This document shows, one piece after another, positions 35,060-44,503 of a stretch of DNA of 64,000 nucleotides. A program made the position numbers and the translations under genes. Position 1 is the first letter of the stretch; the number at the start of each line of letters is the position of its first letter. This stretch comes from Alphaproteobacteria bacterium (GTDB taxonomy: Bacteria > Pseudomonadota > Alphaproteobacteria > Micavibrionales > Micavibrionaceae): assembly GCA_023384135.1 (NCBI GenBank), contig JAHDXS010000002.1, positions 496,001 through 560,000 on the forward strand. The letters run 5' to 3'. The notes below the pieces were generated by a model. It worked only from the letters and a program-made list of their open reading frames with translations, was not told where the DNA came from and did not search any database.

Positions 35060-36031
35060 TTAGCCCGTCTGGCGGCTACCCGGATAATGGGCAAGGCGGT
35101 GCAGAACCTCGTCGAGCTGATCAAGCGATTTAAACTCGATCCTTACATGCCCGCTCATCCCATCAGCCGTATCGATCGTCACGCGCATGCCAAGTAAATT
35201 CGACATATCGTTCTCAAGCGCCAGCGTATCGGGGTCCTTTGCCTTATGGGCCGGACCGATCCGCGCCGGACCTTCGTTTGTCTTACGACTACGCTCCTTC
35301 TGAACGCGGCCCGAGGAGTCAGCTGTAAGCTTTTCAGCCTGCCGCACACTCAAACCACCCTTGATAATCTCCTCTGCGAGATCTTCCGGATTATCGCAGG
35401 TAATCAGCGTGCGCGCATGCCCCATGGAGAGCTTCCCGGCGCTCACATGCGCCTGAACAGACTGCGGCAAACCCAGCAAACGAATCATGTTGGCGATATG
35501 CGAGCGGCTCTTGCCGACTGATTTCGCAAGCTCTTCCTGCGTCTGCCCGTAAGTTTCAAGGAGCCTCTGGTAGCCTGCAGCTTCCTCAATCGGATCAAGG
35601 TCTTCACGCTGCAGGTTTTCGATCAACGCGATCTTCAGCGCCTCGATATCGTCGATATCCAGAACGATGACTGGAACTTCATGCAACTGCGCAATCTGCG
35701 CCGCGCGCCAGCGCCGTTCTCCGGCAATAATCTCAAACCCGCCCGATCCTTCCCGGACCAGAAGGGGCTGTAAAATTCCATGCTCGCGGATCGAAAGCGC
35801 AAGCTCCTGTAACGCCTGGTCATCAAAATGACGGCGCGGCTGCGTCGGCCCCGGCGAAACCATGTCAATCCCGACCGTCTGACGCGAACGGCCAGATGCG
35901 CCTGACGCCGCCTGCTCGATAATCGGCGCGTAAACTTCTTCCTCGTCGTCAAACAGGGCGTTCAAACCGCGCCCCAGACCACGGGATTTTCCTTCGGTGG
36001 ATTTTGCTTTGGCTTCGCTCATGATAATCAC
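35060..36031 (-). CDS. parB: Chromosome-partitioning protein ParB
   Basis: A 323-residue ParB, the CTPase that loads at parS and spreads to form the partition complex. The N-terminal box GLGRGLNALFDD, the CTP-binding FEIIAGERRWRAAQIA, the HTH region (SRSHIANMIRLLGLPQSVQ) and the C-terminal dimerisation domain are all present. The ATG at 36031 overlaps the parA stop; an in-frame ATG at 36022 (MSEAKAK) is also possible. Four parS-like sites occur in the window, within rsmG, mnmE, maf and tim44. Confidence 0.97.
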   Translation of the reverse strand: MIIMSEAKAKSTEGKSRGLGRGLNALFDDEEEVYAPIIEQAASGASGRSRQTVGIDMVSPGPTQPRRHFDDQALQELALSIREHGILQPLLVREGSGGFEIIAGERRWRAAQIAQLHEVPVIVLDIDDIEALKIALIENLQREDLDPIEEAAGYQRLLETYGQTQEELAKSVGKSRSHIANMIRLLGLPQSVQAHVSAGKLSMGHARTLITCDNPEDLAEEIIKGGLSVRQAEKLTADSSGRVQKERSRKTNEGPARIGPAHKAKDPDTLALENDMSNLLGMRVTIDTADGMSGHVRIEFKSLDQLDEVLHRLAHYPGSRQTG

Positions 36032-36837
36032 GCCACTCGTTGTTGTTCAAATATCTCGCGTTCGCGCCCGATCACTTCTTTGGCCAGCTGGATATAAGCC
36101 TGGGCACCCGGTGATTTCATATCATAGATAATAGCGGGCAGTCCATACGACGGCGCCTCCGACAGACGGACATTGCGCGGAATATGCGTCTGATAAACCT
36201 TGTCTCCGAAAAATTTCCGAACGTCTTCAGCCACTTGCGCGGACAGATTATTCCGGCGATCCACCATTGTCAAAACGATGCCCTGAATATCCAGATCGGG
36301 ATTAAGAGACTTGCGAACGCGGCGAATCGTCTTGGTCAGATGACTAAGCCCCTCAAGTGCGTAAAACTCGCATTGTAAAGGGACGATGAGCGACTCAACG
36401 CCCACAAAAGCATTAAGCGTCAAAAGATTAAGTGAGGGCGGGCAATCCACGATCACATAATCATAGGGCAGGGGCTTACGAATAGCGTTCCTAAGGCGGT
36501 ATTCCCGGTACTGTTCAGTCACCAGCTCAATTTCCGCGCCGGCCAGATGGATGGACGACGGAACGACCGACAAACCCCGCACCTTGGTCGGCACCGCGAC
36601 CTCCGTCACCTCGGCCTCATCAAACAAAACATCATAAATGCTCTTTTGAATCTCGCTGCGCTTAACCCCCAGCCCGGTCGTCGCATTGCCTTGCGGATCG
36701 AGGTCGATCAGCAAAACCTTCTTACCGACGGCGCACAAGGCGGTGGAAAGATTGATCGCAGTGGTCGTTTTACCCACCCCGCCTTTCTGATTGGCGACAG
36801 CAAGCAAACGGGGCATCGAAGCGGAATTGTTACTCAT
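36028..36837 (-). CDS. parA: Chromosome-partitioning ATPase ParA
   Basis: A 269-residue ParA/Soj ATPase. The deviant Walker A is NQKGGVGKTTTAINL (about 15-29), followed by LIDLDPQGNATTG and a DYVIVDCPPSLN Walker B. It pulls ParB-parS complexes toward the new pole. The start at 36837 (MSNNSASMPRLL) is chosen because upstream residues in the longer frame to 36957 do not resemble the family. The stop overlaps the parB start, and rsmG lies about 120 nt upstream. Confidence 0.96.
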   Translation of the reverse strand: MSNNSASMPRLLAVANQKGGVGKTTTAINLSTALCAVGKKVLLIDLDPQGNATTGLGVKRSEIQKSIYDVLFDEAEVTEVAVPTKVRGLSVVPSSIHLAGAEIELVTEQYREYRLRNAIRKPLPYDYVIVDCPPSLNLLTLNAFVGVESLIVPLQCEFYALEGLSHLTKTIRRVRKSLNPDLDIQGIVLTMVDRRNNLSAQVAEDVRKFFGDKVYQTHIPRNVRLSEAPSYGLPAIIYDMKSPGAQAYIQLAKEVIGREREIFEQQRVA

Positions 36838-36956
36838 GGCTATAAACTTAAACGGTTTTTGTGAGGGAAGGAAAGAGGAAAGTGCGAATCGTCTTATACC
36901 CCCATCTTGCGCCTTGCCACAAAAAAACGCAAGAAAACCAGACGGATCGCCCGCCA

Positions 36957-37625
36957 TTATTCACAGGCGACATCATAAAGCCGCAACACCCGGGCGCGGC
37001 CCTCTGTGACGCTCGGATACGAATCGACGCTGAATGCGAACGTTTGCCGTGCAAGGGCCAGATCCTCATCAGCCTTTTCGCCTTTTAAAAGAATCAGTTG
37101 CAGACCCTTGCTTTTACGATTCCATACGGATGAGAATTCCAGAAGTTTCGTGAGGTCCGCCAACGCCCGCGCCGTGACAATATCCGGCACAAATGACTCG
37201 GTGACTCGCTCGATGCGCTCATTATGAATCGAAACGTCTAAACCTGTTTCACGTGAAACAGTGCGCAGGAAAAGGCATTTGCGCTCATCCGATTCGACAA
37301 GGTTCATATTAAGTTCAGGGTTCAAGATCTTCAAAACCAGTCCCGGAAATCCCGCACCTGAACCAAGATCGGCAACAACCCGCGCATCCTTCGGAAAATA
37401 CTGCAAAATCTGGGCGGAATCATAAAAATGCCGATGCCACGCCGTCTCGATCGTTTTCGGGCTAACCAGATTGATTTTCTTTTGCCATTTGACCAGTAAG
37501 CCGTGATAAATCTTGAACCGCTCGAACATCTCGGCGGACAGACCCAACGCCTGCCGGAAATTTTCGGCGCTAAAATCCTCAGGCCGCATGACTGTCGGCA
37601 TCTTGGGCGGGCTTGTTGCGGACAT
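36957..37625 (-). CDS. rsmG: 16S rRNA (guanine527-N7)-methyltransferase
   Basis: A 222-residue RsmG (GidB) that methylates G527 of 16S rRNA with SAM. The SAM-binding motif is [18 protein letters not shown], preceded by [21 protein letters not shown]. The 5' end overlaps the 3' end of mnmG by up to 47 nt; the in-frame ATG at 37589 (MRPEDF) would shorten that overlap to about 11 nt and is a good alternative start. A perfect parS lies inside the gene at 37245-37260. Confidence 0.94.
   Translation of the reverse strand: MSATSPPKMPTVMRPEDFSAENFRQALGLSAEMFERFKIYHGLLVKWQKKINLVSPKTIETAWHRHFYDSAQILQYFPKDARVVADLGSGAGFPGLVLKILNPELNMNLVESDERKCLFLRTVSRETGLDVSIHNERIERVTESFVPDIVTARALADLTKLLEFSSVWNRKSKGLQLILLKGEKADEDLALARQTFAFSVDSYPSVTEGRARVLRLYDVACE
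37245..37260. promoter_or_regulatory. parS site 1 (perfect, inside rsmG)
   Basis: TGTTTCACGTGAAACA, the exact 16-bp palindromic consensus for chromosomal ParB binding. It lies within rsmG, 1.2 kb from parB. Confidence 0.95.
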
Positions 37626-39486
37626 AACGCAAAAGCGAAATCACGGCGGCGGGCGTCACACCCGGAATACGCGAAGCCTCGCCAAGGGTAGTGGGGCGAA
37701 CGCGCTCCAACTTCTGCCGGACCTCGTTGGAAAGACTGCCGACTTTGGAATAATCGAGATCACTGGGCAAGGCCAGCGCCTCATCCTTACGGTAGGCTTC
37801 AATATCGGCCCTGTGACGCTCCATATACCCGGCATAAAGCGCATCAATCTCGATCTGCTCGCGGATTGCGGGGGAAATTCCCCCAAGCTGCGGCCACAAA
37901 GCTTCCAACTGCCCCCATTTCACATGCGGATGCCCCAGAAGGGCGGCCACGGAACGGCGAATTCCGTCCTGATTGACGCTAATACCTTGTTTCGCCAGCT
38001 CATTCGGCGTCGCCTGAAGCGTATTCACCAGTGTCCGCGCCACATCCAGCGCCTCGGCTTTCTGACCCCACGCCACCCGGCGCTCCGCCCCGATACACCC
38101 GGCTTCGATCCCCCGGCCCGTCAGCCGCTGGTCAGCATTATCTGCCCGCAGCCAAAGCCGGTATTCCGCCCGGCTGGTGAACATCCGATAAGGCTCCGGC
38201 GCCCCCCGCGTGGTCAAATCGTCGATCAGAACCCCGATATAGGCATCCGCCCGATCCAGAACGAAGGTTTCGGCCCCCGCCCGGGCATGAACATCCGCTC
38301 CCACCTTGGCTTGGAGGGCCGCGTTGACCCCGGCCATAAGCCCCTGCGCCCCGGCCTCCTCGTATCCTGTCGTTCCGTTGATCTGCCCGGCAAGGAACAA
38401 TCCTGGCAACCGCTTGGATTCAAGGGTCTTTTTCAAATCCCTAGGGTCCACATAATCATATTCGATCGCATAGCCCCATTCCATGACGGCGACATTCTCA
38501 AGCCCCGGAATAGTCCGAATCATCGCATCCTGCACCTCGGCGGGCAGGGAGGTCGAAATCCCGTTCGGATACACGGTGGGGTCGTCCAGCCCCTCCGGCT
38601 CCAGAAAAATCTGGTGCCTCGGCTTGTCGGCGAAACGGTTAATCTTATCCTCGATGGAGGGGCAATAGCGCGGCCCGCTGCTCTTGATCCGCCCGGAATA
38701 CATCGCCGAACGGTGCATATTCTCCTGAATAACCCTGTGGGTAGACTCATTAGTATACGTCATAAAGCAGGAAATCTGCGGCACTGTAACCTTATCCGTC
38801 ATTGTGGAAAACGGCACGGGTGGGTTATCCCCCTTCTGCTCCTCAAGGATGCTCCAGTTGATCGTGCGCCCGTCCAGCCGCGCCGGAGTCCCGGTCTTAA
38901 GCCGCCCCAAGGGGAAACCCAGCCGTTCCAGCGTCAGCGCCAACCCGACGGCGGGCTCCTCGCCCACGCGCCCTGCGGGCTTGGTCTCCTCGCCCCGGTG
39001 AATTAGGCCCCGCAAGAACGTCCCCGTGGTCAAAACGACGGTGCGGCAAGTAAATTCCCGCCCGTCCAGCGTCCGCACGCCGGAAATCGCGCCCTGCGCA
39101 TCCAGAATAAGGTCCTCAGCGCCCCCGGCAATGGTCGTAAGGTTGGAAATCCCGCCCAGAATCTCCTGCATGACAGTCCGGTAAAGCTTTCGGTCGGCCT
39201 GTGCCCGGGGCCCGCGCACCGCCGGCCCTTTGGAGGCATTGAGAATGCGGAATTGAATCCCGGCCCGGTCGGTCACCCGGCCCATCACGCCGTCCAGCGC
39301 GTCGATCTCCCGCACCAGATGCCCCTTGCCCAGCCCCCCGATCGCGGGGTTACAGGACATAACGCCCACCGTCTCAGGCTTATGGGTCAGCAGCGCGGTC
39401 TTCGCGCCCATGCGCGCTGCACCCGCCGCCGCTTCGCATCCGGCGTGGCCCCCTCCGACAACAATAACGTCAAAATCGCGGTCCAT
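37579..39486 (-). CDS. mnmG: tRNA uridine-5-carboxymethylaminomethyl modification enzyme MnmG
   Basis: A 635-residue MnmG (GidA). The FAD-binding [17 protein letters not shown] (about 11-27), the [16 protein letters not shown] segment and the [12 protein letters not shown] motif are present, and the C-terminal helical domain contacts MnmE and tRNA. With MnmE it makes the cmnm5 modification of wobble uridine. It lies 50 nt downstream of mnmE on the same strand and overlaps rsmG, so mnmE-mnmG-rsmG-parA-parB form a continuous minus-strand run. Confidence 0.97.
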   Translation of the reverse strand: MDRDFDVIVVGGGHAGCEAAAGAARMGAKTALLTHKPETVGVMSCNPAIGGLGKGHLVREIDALDGVMGRVTDRAGIQFRILNASKGPAVRGPRAQADRKLYRTVMQEILGGISNLTTIAGGAEDLILDAQGAISGVRTLDGREFTCRTVVLTTGTFLRGLIHRGEETKPAGRVGEEPAVGLALTLERLGFPLGRLKTGTPARLDGRTINWSILEEQKGDNPPVPFSTMTDKVTVPQISCFMTYTNESTHRVIQENMHRSAMYSGRIKSSGPRYCPSIEDKINRFADKPRHQIFLEPEGLDDPTVYPNGISTSLPAEVQDAMIRTIPGLENVAVMEWGYAIEYDYVDPRDLKKTLESKRLPGLFLAGQINGTTGYEEAGAQGLMAGVNAALQAKVGADVHARAGAETFVLDRADAYIGVLIDDLTTRGAPEPYRMFTSRAEYRLWLRADNADQRLTGRGIEAGCIGAERRVAWGQKAEALDVARTLVNTLQATPNELAKQGISVNQDGIRRSVAALLGHPHVKWGQLEALWPQLGGISPAIREQIEIDALYAGYMERHRADIEAYRKDEALALPSDLDYSKVGSLSNEVRQKLERVRPTTLGEASRIPGVTPAAVISLLRYVRNKPAQDADSHAA

Positions 39487-39536
39487 AGCGGCGTTTTATA
39501 CAGATTTTCCTATCAAAACGCCACAAAACTCTGTGA

Positions 39537-40871
39537 TTACTTGCCGATACAAAAGTCTCTGAAGACAATATCAAGCAAATCTTCAACGTCCACCCGCCCG
39601 GTAATCCGGCCCAGATCACGAATGGCAAGCCTCAAATCCTCCGCCAGTAACTCCGGCAGGGCGCCCTCAAGACACCGTTCGAGGGATTCGACACATCGCT
39701 CCAGAGCCTCCCGGTGCCGCTGGCGCGTCAGGGCAGGGGCTTCATTCCGCCCGATCATCGCGGCGATCTTTTGCTCCAAAGCCTTCAAAAACGCAGCGAC
39801 CCCCGCCCCGGTCTTGGTCGAAATCGCCACAAAATCCCCCTCCGGCTTAAACTGTACGCCCAGATCGGCCTTGTTGATCACGCTCAAACTCTGCCCGTCA
39901 ACCATGGCCAAAGTATGCGGGTCCGCCTGCGCCTGCGTGCCGTCATAGACCAGAACCCTGATATCCGCCGCCTGCGCCCGCTCCATCGCCCGCCTTATGC
40001 CCTCGGCCTCAATCCGGTCATGCCCGTCACCACTCAGCTGTTCGGGCCGAAGCCCCGCCGTGTCGCAAAGGATAACCGGATACCCCCCAAGGTCCAGATG
40101 CGCCTCAAGAATATCCCGGGTCGTCCCGGCAATCTCGGAAACGATGGCGATATCCCGCTGGGCCAATAAATTCACAAGGCTCGACTTACCGGCGTTGGGC
40201 GCACCGATCACCACGACGCTGACCCCATCGCGCAGCCGCTCGCCCCGCCGCCCGTCATCCAGATGCCCCCGGATGGAAGCCGCCAGCGCCCGGATTCCCG
40301 GCCCCAACGTCTGAGAAAGGTCCTCTGGCAAATCCTCATCGGGAAACTCCAGCTCCGCCTCCGCATGCGCCAAAATCCGGCTTAAATCCTCTCGCCAGCC
40401 TTCATAAAGCCGTGAGAGGACGCCGCCCATCTGCGCAAGCGCCTGCGCCTTCTGCATCTGCGTTTCGGCATGAATAAGGTCGGCAACAGCCTCCGCCTCC
40501 GTCAAATCCATCTTGCCGTTCTCGAAAGCCCGCCGCGTAAATTCCCCCGGCTCCGCCATCCGGTGCCCCGCCTGCCGCCCCAGCACGGTCAGCAACTCGC
40601 GGATCACCGCCGGGCTGCCGTGAAGGTGATATTCAACGACATCTTCACCCGTATAACTCCCCGGTCCCGGAAACGCCGCAACCAGCGCCCGGTCTATGGT
40701 TTCACGTGAAACCGGCTCCCGCAGGGCCTTAAGCACGCACAGGCGCGGTAAAGCCTCGGATATCCCCGTCAGCGCTTGCAAGCTCTCGAACGCGCGCGGC
40801 CCGGACACGCGGACGACCGCGACACCCGACCGCCCGTGCCCGCTGGCCAGCGCAAAGATCGTCTCGCTCAT
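39537..40871 (-). CDS. mnmE: tRNA modification GTPase MnmE
   Basis: A 444-residue MnmE (TrmE). The order is the N-terminal folate-binding domain, helical domain and an inserted G domain with GAPNAGKSSLVN (G1, about 224-235), CDTAGLR (G3) and INKADL (G4). The C terminus ends FCIGK, the conserved CxGK where the Cys is essential. The start codon overlaps the stop of the DUF6489-type gene by 4 nt. A parS-like site occurs inside at 40698-40713. Confidence 0.97.
   Translation of the reverse strand: MSETIFALASGHGRSGVAVVRVSGPRAFESLQALTGISEALPRLCVLKALREPVSRETIDRALVAAFPGPGSYTGEDVVEYHLHGSPAVIRELLTVLGRQAGHRMAEPGEFTRRAFENGKMDLTEAEAVADLIHAETQMQKAQALAQMGGVLSRLYEGWREDLSRILAHAEAELEFPDEDLPEDLSQTLGPGIRALAASIRGHLDDGRRGERLRDGVSVVVIGAPNAGKSSLVNLLAQRDIAIVSEIAGTTRDILEAHLDLGGYPVILCDTAGLRPEQLSGDGHDRIEAEGIRRAMERAQAADIRVLVYDGTQAQADPHTLAMVDGQSLSVINKADLGVQFKPEGDFVAISTKTGAGVAAFLKALEQKIAAMIGRNEAPALTRQRHREALERCVESLERCLEGALPELLAEDLRLAIRDLGRITGRVDVEDLLDIVFRDFCIGK
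40698..40713. promoter_or_regulatory. parS-like site 2 (inside mnmE)
   Basis: GGTTTCACGTGAAACC, a perfect palindrome that matches the parS consensus in the central 14 of 16 positions; only the outermost bases differ. It is 3.4 kb from parS site 1. Confidence 0.75.
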
Positions 40872-41143
40872 TTCTTTTGCTGTTTAGGCTCGGCCGTGAA
40901 CACATTGCCGCCATAGGCCGCATCCATCTGCGACCAGAAGATTTTCTGAAACTCGCCCATGCTCTGGATCGTCAACGGCATCCAGGTTTTAACGATCTCC
41001 TCAGGGCTGAGCGAGCGGATATTCTCCTGCAGCTTCTTCTCCATCTCCTGCATCATCTTTTCCTGCATCGGCGCGATATTCGGAAGCCCCAGAAACAGCC
41101 GCGCTTCCTCGGGCGTGCATTCGACGTCGAACTTGAATTTCAT
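40868..41143 (-). CDS. Small DUF6489-type protein upstream of mnmE
   Basis: A 91-residue protein starting MKFKFDVECTPEEARLFLGL, with a central Met/Glu/Lys-rich helix and an IFWSQMDAAYGG segment near the end. I associate this pattern with a small alphaproteobacterial family (DUF6489) usually found in this place near mnmE. Function is unknown. The long open frame to 41827 is not the real start: the ATG at 41143 gives the conserved N terminus. The stop overlaps mnmE by 4 nt. Confidence 0.78.
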   Translation of the reverse strand: MKFKFDVECTPEEARLFLGLPNIAPMQEKMMQEMEKKLQENIRSLSPEEIVKTWMPLTIQSMGEFQKIFWSQMDAAYGGNVFTAEPKQQKK

Positions 41144-41242
41144 TTGTATACCTTCCTGCCTTCGATTAGTCTGGAGGCCATTATATGGGCATTGCCCCCG
41201 GACGTTAAGGCTGATTCTCGAAACACGAAAGAATAGACAGAC

Positions 41243-43039
41243 GTGAGCGAAAACCCCGAAAATCCGAACCCCGAATCTACGCAGCCGGACGACACCGGAA
41301 ACCTCGGCGAGGGAGCCTTCGGCCTGCCCCAATCGTCTGATCAAGTCGCACCGCTCATCGAAGCCAAAATCTTCAAACTCGATATCGACCCGGCCTACAA
41401 GGACAAGGCGCTCGAACGCGTCAAAAAAATCGTTGAGGGCAACAAATTCGATCTCGAAAAAATCAAGCTGGTAAGCTTCGAGGGTGAAATCCTTCAATTC
41501 CCGGCTACAACGACCCTCAAAATCGCCACGAAGATCAGCCGCAAAAAGGTCCCCGGCCGGATGCGCGGCCCCGAAGCCGTCGATAACGAACAGGCCCTGA
41601 CCGTCGCCCTGATCAAAGAATACGACAAGATGGAAAACGACCCCGACATGATCCGCAAGATCACGGAGACGGCGACATCGCGCGAGGATAAATGCTTCGC
41701 CCAGCAAAATCTGGTGCTTCAGCTTCCGTTCTGGAAAAAAGATTACGTCTGGTTCGAAGGATGCGAATCCTGCCGCTCGACCGGAAAACTCCGCTGCCAG
41801 CGCTGCGCTGGCAAGGGCGTCGATCAATGCTCGCGTTGTAACGGCTCAGGCATGTGCGCGTGCAGCCAGTGCCGGGGAGCGCAGATGATTCAGGGGCCAC
41901 AGCAAGGCCGCAAGATCCAGTGCCCGACCTGCCACGGAAGAGGGCGCATGAGCTGCGTTCTGTGCAACCAGACCGGACGTGTCAACTGCCCGACCTGCCG
42001 CACCAAGGGTTCCACCCAATGTCCGGTCTGTCAGGGCCACGGCTGGAGCAGCAACATCCAGATGATCGAAATCGAAGCCAAGGCCGAGTTCACTTACCCC
42101 AAAGACGAACTGCCCGACAAGATCGTGGTGCTGATGGAGGAACTCGGCCCCAAGATTGCCGAACACGCCCAGGTCCATCTCGTCCACCTGCCGGACGATC
42201 CCGAGACCCTGAAAAAACTCGAGGAAAAAAAGGCAGAAGAACAAAAAACCAAGGAACGGCACGAAGCCAAAACCTTCAAGGTGGATATAAACTACGAGGT
42301 CCTTCTGCCGCACGGCCACGTCGAATACGATATCGACGGCCAGTCTTATTACGCCTTCATGTTCGGCTATAAGGGCGAGGTCATCCACGTCTCGCCCTTC
42401 CTTGAGGAAATCATCAAGAACGGCATCCGCAAGCTTGAAGACGCGGTGGACGGGCGGGGCGATATCGCCGACAACCTCCGCAAAGCCGCCGAATACCGCA
42501 CCCTGCGCGATATCATTCTTTGCGCCGCACGGCTTCCGCTTTTAAAAGCTATTGAGAAGGTAAAAGAACGCAACAGCCTCGGCATCCGTGATGAAGTCAT
42601 CAACGATCTGGTCGTGAAGGCCGACCGCGCGATCAAGAAAATCACCGACAAGCCCCGCCTCTATGGCCTTCTGGCCGGAAGCGCTGCGGCGGCAGGATTA
42701 TTCGCCGCTTATTTCCTCGGTCCCCTGCACGCCCTCGCGGTGGAAAAGACCGGAAACGATGCCCTGGCCGCGCTGTGCGACCTCGGCGTTCTGGGGATCG
42801 GAATCTACATGACGACCATATTCATGCAGACCTTCGCCGCTGGCTCGATCCGCAAGGCGATGGAGGGCATCGTCCCACCCGGCAAGGCGGGCAAAATGAC
42901 GCCCAAGCTCGGCTCAAAGGGCCTGCTCGCCGTGCTGATCGTGTTGGCACTCTTCCTCGGGCTTACCGAAGCCACCCGCCACACCGGCGCCAAAACCCCG
43001 GTATGGTATCAATCCATGACCTCAAAAATCCTGAAATAG
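41243..43039 (+). CDS. Membrane protein with DnaJ-like CxxC zinc-finger repeats
   Basis: A 598-residue protein with GTG start. Residues about 175-275 contain about ten CxxC pairs in the CxxCxGxG style of the DnaJ zinc finger (CRSTGKLRCQRC, CPTCHGRGRMSC, CPVCQGHGW), with the rest of DnaJ absent. A charged coiled segment rich in Glu/Lys follows (about 310-345), and three hydrophobic segments lie at the C terminus (LYGLLAGSAAAAGLFAAYFL, LGVLGIGIYMTTIFM, LLAVLIVLALFLGL). A chaperone- or redox-related role at the membrane is possible. I know no named family with this layout. Confidence 0.7.
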   Translation: MSENPENPNPESTQPDDTGNLGEGAFGLPQSSDQVAPLIEAKIFKLDIDPAYKDKALERVKKIVEGNKFDLEKIKLVSFEGEILQFPATTTLKIATKISRKKVPGRMRGPEAVDNEQALTVALIKEYDKMENDPDMIRKITETATSREDKCFAQQNLVLQLPFWKKDYVWFEGCESCRSTGKLRCQRCAGKGVDQCSRCNGSGMCACSQCRGAQMIQGPQQGRKIQCPTCHGRGRMSCVLCNQTGRVNCPTCRTKGSTQCPVCQGHGWSSNIQMIEIEAKAEFTYPKDELPDKIVVLMEELGPKIAEHAQVHLVHLPDDPETLKKLEEKKAEEQKTKERHEAKTFKVDINYEVLLPHGHVEYDIDGQSYYAFMFGYKGEVIHVSPFLEEIIKNGIRKLEDAVDGRGDIADNLRKAAEYRTLRDIILCAARLPLLKAIEKVKERNSLGIRDEVINDLVVKADRAIKKITDKPRLYGLLAGSAAAAGLFAAYFLGPLHALAVEKTGNDALAALCDLGVLGIGIYMTTIFMQTFAAGSIRKAMEGIVPPGKAGKMTPKLGSKGLLAVLIVLALFLGLTEATRHTGAKTPVWYQSMTSKILK

Positions 43040-43061
43040 AAGCTTATCGCCCAAGAGCAAA

Positions 43062-43148
43062 CTGAATTTCTGTCGGGGCAGGCGCAAGGAGCGAAGTGTG
43101 CGAGGATGTACACGAGCGACGCAGCAACGAATCCCGGGTGAAATTCAG
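43062..43148. repeat. Long inverted repeat after the CxxC membrane-protein gene
   Basis: CTGAATTTC (43062-43070) pairs perfectly with GAAATTCAG (43140-43148), with a nested CGGG/CCCG pair inside. The 70-nt loop is rich in GAGCGA/GTGTGCGAGG-like purine runs. It could be an RNA structure at the 3' end of the upstream transcript or a member of an intergenic repeat family; nothing else in the window matches it. Confidence 0.4.
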
Positions 43149-43157
43149 GAAGCTATT

Positions 43158-43198
43158 GAAAAAAAAGCGGCCGTTCTGAGCCCGAAGGCTACAGAACG
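43158..43198 (-). terminator. Rho-independent terminator with UUCG loop, downstream of the secreted hypothetical
   Basis: On the minus strand the stem CGTTCTG-AGCC / GGCT-CAGAACG (one bulged base) encloses a TTCG tetraloop closed by C-G, a very stable loop in RNA. It is followed by GCCGC and then a run of eight T. It lies 50 nt after the stop of the minus-strand gene that ends at 43248. Confidence 0.65.
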
Positions 43199-43247
43199 AC
43201 CAGCGACGTGAGGGACAGTGCCATGTCAGGGTGACATGGTTCTGCCG

Positions 43248-43760
43248 CTATTGGGTCCACCGGAAATCGCGGGACATGGCGGTCAAGGCTTCGTTTTTCC
43301 GGCAATCCCTGTACGCGGCGACCGCGAGAGCAGCGCGGCCGTCGGAGAGGGGTTCCGATGAAACTTTGATCTGGACCATGGTTTCCGCAGTGGCTTTTCC
43401 CGGTCTTTCCAGCGGTCCGGGGGCAAATCGGACACCGAAAAGAAGACCAAGAGCGGCAATTTGACCAGCCGTGCGCTGGCTTCGATCGAGAGCGGATTCG
43501 GGGGAGATGGTTTGGATGGATTTGAGCAGGGGAAGGCATTGATCCGCGTTCGTCGAGGAGGGAACTTGAGTGTACGGCTGACCCCTGAGGATCGAGCCGG
43601 ATTCAGTAGGCGGCAAGGATGCGCCGGTCGGAGCGATGGACCAGGCGTTGCCGGCCGAGAAGGCGAGCAGGAGGACGAAGCCGACAAGATACGCCGCCGC
43701 GACGCGCGACATGCGGATCGTTTTCTCAAGGTCTGATACGTGTTCAATACGCAATCTCAT
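43248..43760 (-). CDS. Membrane-anchored or secreted hypothetical protein
   Basis: A 170-residue protein whose hydrophobic segment VAAAYLVGFVLLLAFSAGNAWS (about residues 20-41) is a signal peptide or anchor. The mature part is Ser/Thr/Pro-rich at first, with two Cys (QCLPLL, YRDCRK). The ATG at 43760 is chosen because AAGGTGG lies just before it; the frame opens further to 43823. I recognise no family. A strong terminator follows. Confidence 0.55.
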   Translation of the reverse strand: MRLRIEHVSDLEKTIRMSRVAAAYLVGFVLLLAFSAGNAWSIAPTGASLPPTESGSILRGQPYTQVPSSTNADQCLPLLKSIQTISPESALDRSQRTAGQIAALGLLFGVRFAPGPLERPGKATAETMVQIKVSSEPLSDGRAALAVAAYRDCRKNEALTAMSRDFRWTQ

Positions 43761-44020
43761 TACACCACCTTGAAACGTCTCTTTCTGATTCACACAGTTT
43801 TTTGACAAGACGTTTGTCGTCACTTCACCTCTAATTGCACCACAGATACTGAATTATGACAAACAGTTTCGTTTCGGATTTTTTCCGCTTTTTCCTGTTA
43901 TTTCAATAAAATAAGGGGGGTATTCGTCTAAAATTTAGGACGCATTTTAGGGATTGAATCAGGGTGATCCCAAAGCTCCCGAAAGCGCTTAATTTTATGG
44001 CATTCATGGATGTCTAAGCT

Positions 44021-44500
44021 ATGATAATTCCGATGCTGAAAAAGACCTTAAGCCTCGCGACCCTGACCTTGCTGAGCATAACGGCACTGATTCTGTGCGG
44101 CCTTGCTTTCATTTACCTGCAAAATTTAAACTCGGCCCCGAACAGCTATAGGAAACATATAAACATGCCGATTATGACGCCGTCATTTTATGGCATCATT
44201 TATCGTAAAAGCGCTCGCACGGCAAAATTCATAAATCATGAAACCAAGCTTCTGCTGAGCCATTTTCCAAATGCAGAATTGAATGAAAATGAAGACCTTG
44301 CGGGCTTCTCAGTCGCAATGAGCAGCCAGGATTTAGAGAAAACTATCAAAAAGCTTAAGGAAGAAGGCCTTATCTACGGGTCTGACTTTGTCGCTACCGC
44401 GTCAAATCAGGGCGTTATTGATATGCCTGAATGGCTATCTGTTGAAGAGAGCAAAGAATATCCGAACAGGAAACTATATTCCCTAGTTTCAGACCGCTAA
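44021..44500 (+). CDS. Hypothetical single-span membrane protein, AT-leaning
   Basis: A 159-residue protein with one N-terminal hydrophobic segment (LATLTLLSITALILCGLAFIYLQ) and a mixed alpha/beta body of about 120 residues (KLLLSHFPNAEL, DLEKTIKKLKEEGLIYG). An in-frame ATG at 44033 (MLKKTL) could also start it. Base use is somewhat AT-richer than neighbouring core genes. It has no obvious partner and lies 3 nt from the convergent rho stop. Confidence 0.55.
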   Translation: MIIPMLKKTLSLATLTLLSITALILCGLAFIYLQNLNSAPNSYRKHINMPIMTPSFYGIIYRKSARTAKFINHETKLLLSHFPNAELNENEDLAGFSVAMSSQDLEKTIKKLKEEGLIYGSDFVATASNQGVIDMPEWLSVEESKEYPNRKLYSLVSDR

Positions 44501-44503
44501 AAA

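Noticed and set aside
37513-39006. 497-codon plus-strand frame over rsmG and mnmG
   Set aside because: It is antisense to well-supported mnmG and rsmG, and its Arg/Pro/His-rich translation is typical of shadow frames in GC-rich DNA.
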